DNA from: Chloroflexota bacterium | GTDB taxonomy: Bacteria > Chloroflexota > Anaerolineae > UBA4142 | DNA: 11,648 bases | NCBI GenBank assembly: GCA_023380675.1 | Contig: JAMCRS010000367.1 | Span: forward strand, 1-11,648 | Direction: 5' to 3' | Part shown: in pieces, positions 6,791 to 11,648 of the stretch | Position numbering within the stretch: position 1 is the stretch's first letter | How the letters are laid out: each line of letters begins with the position of its first letter | Program-made: the position numbers and the translations under genes | Notes under the pieces: generated by a model | What the model was told of the DNA's origin: nothing | The model's database searches: none | The model's input: the letters and a program-made list of their open reading frames with translations, nothing else

Positions 6791-8308
6791 ATGACCACGT
6801 CTCTCAAGCAGGTCGAACTGCGCGGGATCACCAAGCGTTTTCCCGGCGTCCTGGCGAACGATCGGATCGATTTCGACGTCAAGGCCGGCGAAATTCACGC
6901 GCTCCTCGGCGAGAACGGCGCCGGCAAGAGCACGTTGATGAGGATCCTCTACGGCCTATACCAGGCAGACGAGGGCGAGATCCTCATCGACGGCGCACCG
7001 GTCAAGATCAAATCCCCTTCGGATGCTCTCCGCCACGGGATTGGAATGATCCACCAGCACTTTCAATTGGTGCCGTCCCTCACCGTCGCGGAGAATGTCG
7101 CGCTCGGACTGAAATCCTCGCGCGGCCCCGTGACTGATCTGGACGTGGTGGGCCGGCGCCTGCGCGAACTGGCGAAGGAGTACGGCTTGAACGTAGAGCC
7201 GGGCGCGCTGGTGTGGCAGCTCGCGGTCGGCCAACAGCAGCGCGTGGAAATCTTAAAGGCGCTGTATCGCGATGCCGCGCTCCTCATTCTCGACGAGCCG
7301 CCGGCCGTGCTGACGCCGCAGGAAGTGGACGACCTGTTCGTCACGCTCCGCCGCCTCACCGAAACCGGGCACGCGCTGATCTTTATCAGTCACAAACTGC
7401 ACGAAGTCATGGCGGTCAGCGATCGCGTGACGGTGCTCCGCGACGGCCGCGAGATCGGCCAGGTGGAAACCCAGCAGACGAATGAAAAGGCGCTCGCAAG
7501 AATGATGGTGGGCCGCGACGTCGTGACCCGGTGGGACAAGACGCCGGTCGACGGGAACGAAACGGTCCTGCGCGTGGAGCGCCTTGATTCGTCGAACGAC
7601 AAAGGGCTCCCGGCGGTGAAGAACCTTTCAATCGACGTGCGCGCGGGAGAGATCGTCGGCATCGCCGGCGTGTCGGGAAACGGACAGCGTGAGCTCGCCG
7701 AGACGATCGTCGGTCTCCGCCGGGCCGAAAGCGGACAGGTATCGGTCTCGGGACGCAACGTGACGAACCGTGCGCCGGCGGACATTATCGCTTCAGGCGT
7801 TGCATTCATTCCCGAAGAGCGGATGACGATGGGGGTGATCCGCGATTTCTCGGTCCAGGAAAACGCCATTCTGGAGACGCACGGAAACGCGCCTCTTTCG
7901 CGGCACAGCTTTTTCGATTTTCATCAGATCGAAGCGCACGCCGCGCGGCTCGTGCGCGAATACGACGTCAAGACGCCCAGCCTCGATACGCCGGTCAAGA
8001 GCCTCTCGGGAGGCAACATTCAAAAGCTCATACTCGCGCGCGAGCTCGGGCGCCAGCCCAAGCTGCTCGTCGCCGCGCAACCCACGCGCGGCGTCGACAT
8101 TGGCGCGACGGAGTACATTCACAAACGGCTGATCGAGCAGCGCGGCCAGGGCGTCGCGATCCTGCTCATCAGCGAAGACCTCGACGAAATCCTCGCGCTC
8201 GCGGACCGCATCGCGGTCATGTACGAGGGAGAGATCGTCGGCATCGTTCCCCCGACGACGGCGGTCGACGACCTTGGGTTGATGATGGCGGGCGCGAAGA
8301 GGATGTAG
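6791..8308 (+). CDS. BMP-type ABC importer, double ATP-binding subunit (set B), complete
   Basis: This is the ATP-hydrolysing subunit of the importer (RbsA-like tandem NBD, compare NupO/YufO), cytoplasmic and docked on the permease pair; 505 aa is normal for the family. NBD1 has Walker A GENGAGKST (40-48), Q-loop Gln89 in MIHQHF, signature LAVGQQQR (144-151), Walker B ending D168-E169 and switch His201. NBD2 has the Lys-less P-loop GVSGNGQ (293-299), a conserved PEERMTMGVI stretch and signature LSGGN (405-409). Its Walker B is VAAQPTRGVD, where Gln replaces the catalytic Glu, so one composite site is probably inactive as in relatives. A small oddity is DEPPAVLTPQE, where the family usually has DEPTAVLTPQE; this Pro follows the catalytic Glu closely. 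The ATG at 6791 has no obvious Shine-Dalgarno site and follows two hairpins, which suggests low or coupled translation. It is the last gene of the (+) cluster. Confidence 0.95.
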   Translation: MTTSLKQVELRGITKRFPGVLANDRIDFDVKAGEIHALLGENGAGKSTLMRILYGLYQADEGEILIDGAPVKIKSPSDALRHGIGMIHQHFQLVPSLTVAENVALGLKSSRGPVTDLDVVGRRLRELAKEYGLNVEPGALVWQLAVGQQQRVEILKALYRDAALLILDEPPAVLTPQEVDDLFVTLRRLTETGHALIFISHKLHEVMAVSDRVTVLRDGREIGQVETQQTNEKALARMMVGRDVVTRWDKTPVDGNETVLRVERLDSSNDKGLPAVKNLSIDVRAGEIVGIAGVSGNGQRELAETIVGLRRAESGQVSVSGRNVTNRAPADIIASGVAFIPEERMTMGVIRDFSVQENAILETHGNAPLSRHSFFDFHQIEAHAARLVREYDVKTPSLDTPVKSLSGGNIQKLILARELGRQPKLLVAAQPTRGVDIGATEYIHKRLIEQRGQGVAILLISEDLDEILALADRIAVMYEGEIVGIVPPTTAVDDLGLMMAGAKRM

Positions 8309-8328
8309 ACACCCCACGGACACAAAAA

Positions 8329-8364
8329 CAAGCGCGCGAATGCCGAGATGCATTCGCGCGCTTG
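8329..8364. terminator. Bidirectional stem-loop terminator between convergent genes
   Basis: A 15-bp perfect stem (8329-8343 with 8350-8364) has the loop CGAGAT. Read on the minus strand, the stem is followed by GTTTTTGTG, giving a good intrinsic terminator for the gene at 8390-8950. On the plus strand it is followed only by CATCTTTCCT, a weaker T-tract, but it may still stop the transporter operon, which ends 20 bp earlier. Confidence 0.85.
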
Positions 8365-8389
8365 CATCTTTCCTAGGTTACAACACGGC

Positions 8390-8950
8390 TTAACGTAGGT
8401 GGCAGGGGTTGTACCCGAGCGACGAGTCGCCGGCGGCAATGATACAGCGAGTCGGAACGACGTTCGGCGACAGCGGAACGAACTTGGCCGTCTCGTGAGT
8501 GCAGAACGAAAAGGTGACAGCCGACCCCGTCGAGTTGGAAACCAGGACGTAGTAGTAATCAGAGACCTGGCCTTTGGCGGCGTGGCCCTGCCACGTGCTG
8601 GTGTAGCCCGGCTCGTTGGAGTTCGGCGTCATCAATCCGGTCGGATGAGCGGGCAGCGTGGGCCAGTTAGTCACTTGCGACGGATCGTACACGGCGAGCG
8701 ACAAACCGGCGGCTCCCTGGGTGTACATTTCCAGATCGGTGCCGCCGTGGTACTCGACCTTGAGCCAGAGCTGGCCGCCGGCCGGAACGGTGATCGACGA
8801 ACACACTTGGGCTGAAGCCGAGACGACGGGAATTCCGTCGGACGGCGAACCGCCGGTCGCGTCCGCGGACGCGAGCATGGCGCCCCACGCGAGCAGCGCG
8901 ACGGCCGCGACCGCAACCAAGATCAATCGAAACGATCGACGTACTAACAT
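8390..8950 (-). CDS. Small secreted protein of unknown function, beta-rich with four cysteines
   Basis: I do not recognise a named family. The product is 186 aa from the ATG at 8950, chosen because AGGAGG sits 7 nt upstream; a longer reading from 9028 would bury the signal peptide behind 26 unlikely residues. The N-terminus MLVRRSFR plus a long Ala/Val/Leu core and MLASA|DA is a clear type I signal peptide, with predicted cleavage after Ala29. The mature part has a Ser/Ala-rich linker and then alternating beta-prone segments (QLWLKVEYHGG, LSLAVYDP, DYYYVLVSNS, VTFSFC). This pattern resembles the cell-surface beta-sandwich domains of the pre-peptidase C-terminal type, which is only a fold guess. 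Four cysteines (50, 150, 169, 183) could make two disulfides outside the cell. There is no catalytic motif, sorting signal or second membrane segment. It appears monocistronic, with its own promoter, leader and terminator. Confidence 0.85.
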   Translation of the reverse strand: MLVRRSFRLILVAVAAVALLAWGAMLASADATGGSPSDGIPVVSASAQVCSSITVPAGGQLWLKVEYHGGTDLEMYTQGAAGLSLAVYDPSQVTNWPTLPAHPTGLMTPNSNEPGYTSTWQGHAAKGQVSDYYYVLVSNSTGSAVTFSFCTHETAKFVPLSPNVVPTRCIIAAGDSSLGYNPCHLR

Positions 8951-8957
8951 TCTTTTG

Positions 8958-8963
8958 CCTCCT
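8958..8963 (-). promoter_or_regulatory. Consensus Shine-Dalgarno AGGAGG fixing the start at 8950
   Basis: On the minus strand AGGAGG is followed by the 7-nt spacer CAAAAGA and then ATG. This decides the start over the upstream in-frame ATG at 9028. Flanking GCCT...AGGC could form a 4-bp hairpin across part of the site, too weak to claim regulation. Confidence 0.85.
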
Positions 8964-9018
8964 AAGGCGCTTTGTTCCGGCGTAGGTCTGATAATTCGTA
9001 ACGTCCATCGGTGTGGCG

Positions 9019-9044
9019 GGAGGCACAAGATGGTGCAAACCTCC
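9019..9044 (-). other. Leader hairpin upstream of the secreted-protein gene
   Basis: In the minus-strand transcript GGAG (9044-9041) pairs with CTCC (9022-9019) and GCAC (9036-9033) pairs with GTGC (9026-9023), with loop CATCTT and a GTTT bulge on one side. It lies 69-94 nt upstream of the ATG, inside the leader predicted from the promoter at 9181-9209. No known riboswitch class was recognised. Confidence 0.4.
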
Positions 9045-9180
9045 GAAAGACCCAGCTAAAGACTATGAACGAATCCAGGCCGGTCATACACCCGCTGTGT
9101 TCCGCCCCGTTACGGAACCGCATCCGGTTATGCTTTACTTCTCCGATAGCGAACCTGGTTTAGAGTCATTCACTCCAACT

Positions 9181-9209
9181 ATTATCCGAGGAGCTTGCAG
9201 CAGCGTCAA
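9181..9209 (-). promoter_or_regulatory. Sigma70-like promoter reading left toward the secreted-protein gene
   Basis: On the minus strand, TTGACG (9209-9204) is separated by exactly 17 bp from GATAAT (9186-9181), which is 5 of 6 matches to consensus in each hexamer. Transcription would start near 9174, giving a leader of about 220 nt before the ATG at 8950. Confidence 0.65.
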
Positions 9210-9258
9210 TGGGACTATTGGTAACATTGACCCAGTTTTTATCCGCCGTCGCGGAATT

Positions 9259-9285
9259 TTCACTCATTCTTCACCCATTCTTCAC
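9259..9285. repeat. Three TTCAC boxes in 11-bp phase, candidate response-regulator operator
   Basis: TTCAC occurs at 9259-9263, 9270-9274 and 9281-9285, exactly 11 bp apart, with near-identical spacers (TCATTC, CCATTC). On the minus strand the unit reads GTGAAGAATGR. Direct repeats at one helical turn are the typical binding layout of OmpR/PhoB-family regulators. The array is about 50 bp upstream of the left-reading -35 box and about 88 bp upstream of the right-reading one, so it could serve either gene. Confidence 0.5.
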
Positions 9286-9372
9286 GGTTCCAGGCTGCGG
9301 TAAGGATGCAATTCGGATAGGGAGGAAACAAGAAAAATCGGAGGTGGACTAGGCAAGAGCCGCATGACCACA

Positions 9373-9401
9373 TTGACAGCCTACTCCAGCAGTGGTAAAA
9401 G
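9373..9401 (+). promoter_or_regulatory. Sigma70-like promoter for the XPB helicase gene
   Basis: A consensus TTGACA (9373-9378) is followed after 17 bp by TAAAAG (9396-9401), 4 of 6 to TATAAT. Initiation near 9408 would leave a leader of about 63 nt before the helicase ATG at 9471. Confidence 0.55.
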
Positions 9402-9470
9402 AGAACAAGAGCCCCAAAACTTTACGCCGCTTGCATACTGCACTGTCTCGCCAGATTCAAATCGGAAAGA

Positions 9471-11276
9471 ATGCAACTCCATTTAGAAAATCCGTTAATC
9501 GTTCAGAGCGACAAGACGATCTTGCTCGAGGTCGAGAATGGCCTCTATCAAGAAGCGCGGGACGCGTTGGCCCGCTTCGCCGAACTGGAAAAATCGCCTG
9601 AGCATATTCACACGTACCGCCTCACGTCACTCTCGCTCTGGAATGCCGCCGCCGCGGGCTTGACCGCCGAAAGAATCCTGGACGACCTCACGCGTTTGAG
9701 CAAGTACCCGGTTCCCAACAACGTGCGTGTGGACATCGCCGACGCGATCTCACGTTACGGGCGCGTCAAACTGGTCTTGGAGGACGGTCGGCTCCTGATC
9801 GTTTCAGACGACGAAGCGTTGATGGAACTATTGGCGCGACACAAGCTCGTCGCGCCGTTTCTGCGGGCGCGGTTAGGCGCGACGAGCTTTCAGATCGCGC
9901 CGGCCGACCGGGGCCGCATCAAACAGGTCCTCATGCAGGTGGGTTATCCGGCCGAGGACCTGGCTGGCTACGTCGAGGGCGCGCACCTCGCCATCCACTT
10001 GCGCGACGCCTGCCGGGCGACCGGCCAGCTCTTCCAGCTGCGCGCCTATCAAGTCCAAGCCAGCGATACGTTCTACGCCGGCGGAGGACCGACGGGGGGC
10101 AGCGGCGTGATCGTCTTGCCGTGCGGCGCGGGAAAAACGATGGTCGGTCTCGCGGCCATGGAGAAACTACAGAGCGCGACTCTCATCCTGACGACGAATA
10201 CCGTCGCCGCGCGGCAGTGGATGGCCGAACTGCTCGACAAGACGACGCTGATCGAGGACCAGATCGGCGAATACTCGGGTCAGCGCAAGGAAATTCGTCC
10301 GATCACCGTTGCAACTTACCAGATTCTGACCTATCATCCGCGAAGAAAGCAGTCGACCGGCCCGCTCGCCGATCTGCGCGAAGAGTTTCCGCATTTTGCG
10401 CTCTTTGACCAACTCGACTGGGGGCTGATCATTTACGACGAGGTGCATTTGCTCCCGGCCCCCGTCTTCCGCATCACGGCCGAGATCCAGGCGCGCCGCC
10501 GACTCGGCATGACGGCGACGCTGGTGCGCGAGGATGGCCGCGAGGGCGACGTCTTTTCCCTGGTCGGTCCGAAAAAGTACGACGTGCCGTGGAAGGAACT
10601 GGAAACCCAAGGCTGGATCGCACCCGCGGAGTGCCACGAGATCCGCATTCCGCTGCCGGACGACTTGCGGATGGCCTACGCCATTGCGCCGGAGGTGGAA
10701 AAATATCGGGTCGCCGCAGAGAATCCGGCGAAACTCGAGATCGTGCGCCAACTGATTCGCAAGCACGCGGACGATACGGTGCTCGTGATCGGTGTCTATC
10801 TCACCCAGCTCCACCGCATCGCCGAGATGCTGGACGCGCCGCTCATCACGGGAGAGACGAGCATCCGCGAACGCGAGAAATTGTTCGAACAGCTGCGGCG
10901 CGGCGAGATCCGACGGCTGATAGTCTCCAAGGTGGCAAATTTCTCGATCGACCTGCCCGACGCGAACGTGGCCATTCAAGTGTCCGGCACGTTCGGCTCA
11001 CGTCAGGAAGAGGCGCAGCGGCTCGGCCGCATCCTGCGTCCGAAAAAACGCGGCCTGCTCGCGCACTTTTACGCCCTTGCGAGTCGCGACACGATCGACC
11101 AGGATTACGCCGCGCACCGCCAGATGTTCCTGACCGAACAGGGTTACCGTTACGACATTTTGTACGCGAACGAGATCGAAGATTGGATGCCCGCCGCCGT
11201 CGAAGGACAAGTCGTCCAGCCGGCGCCGCCGCTGCTGCTCCCCGCCGGGAGCCTCCCCGGCGACGGCGGCGCGTGA
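9471..11276 (+). CDS. xpb: XPB/ERCC3-like superfamily 2 DNA helicase
   Basis: This is an ATP-dependent 3'-5' DNA helicase/translocase of the XPB family, known from eukaryotic TFIIH, archaea and some bacteria including Mycobacterium and Chloroflexota. It acts in the cytoplasm, presumably in DNA repair or on stalled transcription complexes. The product is 601 aa. An N-terminal region (about 1-210) carries the bacterial XPB-type damage-recognition-like domain. Core motifs in order are Walker A CGAGKT (218-223, Lys222), the DEVH box (323-326), motif III as MTATL, the XPB-specific RED motif (353-355) in LVREDGRE, and motif VI QRLGRILR (516-523). The last 25 residues are a Pro/Leu-rich tail. The ATG at 9471 matches the family N-terminus, but GGAAAG ends only 1 nt before it, so the ribosome site is poorly spaced. 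A promoter lies just upstream, and an acidic protein gene follows after 104 bp, a likely operon partner. Confidence 0.96.
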   Translation: MQLHLENPLIVQSDKTILLEVENGLYQEARDALARFAELEKSPEHIHTYRLTSLSLWNAAAAGLTAERILDDLTRLSKYPVPNNVRVDIADAISRYGRVKLVLEDGRLLIVSDDEALMELLARHKLVAPFLRARLGATSFQIAPADRGRIKQVLMQVGYPAEDLAGYVEGAHLAIHLRDACRATGQLFQLRAYQVQASDTFYAGGGPTGGSGVIVLPCGAGKTMVGLAAMEKLQSATLILTTNTVAARQWMAELLDKTTLIEDQIGEYSGQRKEIRPITVATYQILTYHPRRKQSTGPLADLREEFPHFALFDQLDWGLIIYDEVHLLPAPVFRITAEIQARRRLGMTATLVREDGREGDVFSLVGPKKYDVPWKELETQGWIAPAECHEIRIPLPDDLRMAYAIAPEVEKYRVAAENPAKLEIVRQLIRKHADDTVLVIGVYLTQLHRIAEMLDAPLITGETSIREREKLFEQLRRGEIRRLIVSKVANFSIDLPDANVAIQVSGTFGSRQEEAQRLGRILRPKKRGLLAHFYALASRDTIDQDYAAHRQMFLTEQGYRYDILYANEIEDWMPAAVEGQVVQPAPPLLLPAGSLPGDGGA

Positions 11277-11380
11277 CAGCGACGCGTTGACCGTCGTCAC
11301 GGCCCTTCCTCACGAAGGCTCACCAGAACACCCGGTTTCAAACCCGTCACTTTCGAACCCGCCAAAGGACCTGCGTGCCA

Positions 11381-11648
11381 ATGTCCAAAAAGCGCAAACC
11401 CCTCTCCAGCGCATTTGACGACGAATTCGACGACGAAGAGGACGAGTCCGACGCTGACCTCGACGAAGGGGAACTCGCCTACCTCGACGCGCACGAAGGC
11501 GCCGGCAGTGCGTTCGACATCGACGAAGTGGACATCCCAGTCGATCTGCCCGTACCCGTCCGCCATGCTGCTGGAGGGCGGCGAGGATTCGATCCCAGAT
11601 ACCCGCCTTCTGCCCGCGACAAAAACGACTGGCCACGGTTGGCCAGGG
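11381..11648 (+). CDS. Very acidic protein of unknown function, N-terminal part, truncated by window end
   Basis: The frame opens with ATG at 11381, 104 bp after the helicase stop, with AAAGGA (11364-11369) 11 nt upstream. It stays open for 89 codons to the window edge. The start is basic (MSKKRKP), followed by a strongly acidic stretch (FDDEFDDEEDESDADLDEGE, about residues 12-31) and more Asp/Glu up to about residue 55. This could be a DNA-mimic-like or protein-interaction segment, or the flexible front of a larger enzyme. No domain is visible. After about position 11560 the frame loses its acidic character and its G/C third positions, while the frame that reads ATG at 11565 looks more protein-like (MLLEGGEDSIPD). 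A frameshift or a second gene start is therefore possible. Position suggests a helicase partner, but identity is unknown. Confidence 0.6.
   Translation, partial: MSKKRKPLSSAFDDEFDDEEDESDADLDEGELAYLDAHEGAGSAFDIDEVDIPVDLPVPVRHAAGGRRGFDPRYPPSARDKNDWPRLAR

Larger units (their letters stand above)
8951..9470. other. Divergent intergenic region with regulatory signals, no convincing gene
   Basis: About 520 bp separate the divergent secreted-protein and helicase genes. Base composition is visibly richer in A+T than the coding DNA on both sides. It holds a minus-strand leader hairpin, one promoter in each direction and a phased TTCAC repeat, each listed separately. Short open frames here (for example 9364-9486) lack a properly placed ribosome site or coding character. 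Confidence 0.7.

Noticed and set aside
8951..9028. N-terminal extension of the secreted protein from the ATG at 9028.
   Set aside because: It would place 26 residues before a perfect signal peptide and ignore the AGGAGG site at 8958-8963.
9033..9050. GCAAACCTCCGAAAG on the plus strand resembles the 5' core of the GEMM-I cyclic-di-GMP riboswitch.
   Set aside because: The required second core (GACGCAAAGC-like) and the pairing around GAAA are absent, and the plus-strand helicase promoter lies far downstream of it.
9115..9130. Small inverted repeat AACCG-CATC-CGGTT in the intergenic region.
   Set aside because: A 5-bp stem is expected by chance in a region of this size.
9364..9486. Small 40-codon plus-strand frame starting at ATG 9364 and overlapping the helicase start.
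   Set aside because: Its nearest GGAGG (9340-9344) is 19 nt away, it overlaps the predicted helicase promoter, and the product shows no domain or coding bias.
11297..11636. Open minus-strand frames opposite the acidic gene.
   Set aside because: They are complements of the acidic G+C-rich coding stretch, with low-complexity Arg/Gly or Val/Glu-rich products and no ribosome site.

Overview
The window is G+C-rich bacterial DNA whose style suggests a member of the Chloroflexota. This is an inference: the lipoprotein has a Thr/Pro-rich linker after its lipid-anchored Cys (PAPTATPVP), there is a bacterial XPB-type helicase of the kind found in that phylum, and there is a small exported beta-rich protein. 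No rRNA, tRNA, CRISPR array, IS element or phage gene was seen.

Positions 1-8308 hold one long co-directional (+) cluster for BMP/PnrA-type ABC import, the family of guanosine/nucleoside importers typified by Bacillus subtilis NupNOPQ. The order is: a double ATPase cut by the left edge (1-1314); permease pair A (P-type 1389-2480, Q-type 2506-3474); permease pair B (P-type 3576-4670, Q-type 4667-5602); a BMP-family lipoprotein (5711-6721); and a complete second double ATPase (6791-8308). That is two transporters' worth of ATPases and permeases but only one visible binding protein. The two sets are clearly diverged, so this is not a recent duplication. Pair-B P-type permease lacks about 26 residues, a whole predicted membrane helix, relative to its pair-A counterpart, and appears to start at a rare ATT codon. 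Two hairpins separate the lipoprotein from ATPase B and could help set a high lipoprotein:ATPase ratio.

Positions 8309-8389 hold a strong stem-loop between convergent genes. On the minus strand at 8390-8950 lies a small secreted protein with a clear signal peptide, four cysteines and a very good Shine-Dalgarno site. Its likely sigma70-type promoter is at 9181-9209, which gives it a leader of over 200 nt. The 8951-9470 intergenic region is less G+C-rich and holds that promoter, a leader hairpin, three TTCAC boxes at exact 11-bp spacing (an OmpR/PhoB-style operator candidate) and a second promoter facing right.

Positions 9471-11276 encode a complete XPB/ERCC3-like superfamily 2 DNA helicase with Walker A, DEVH box, RED motif and motif VI. 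It is followed at 11381 by the start of a very acidic protein that runs off the right edge. These two genes are unrelated to the transporter and probably form a DNA repair or transcription-linked unit.
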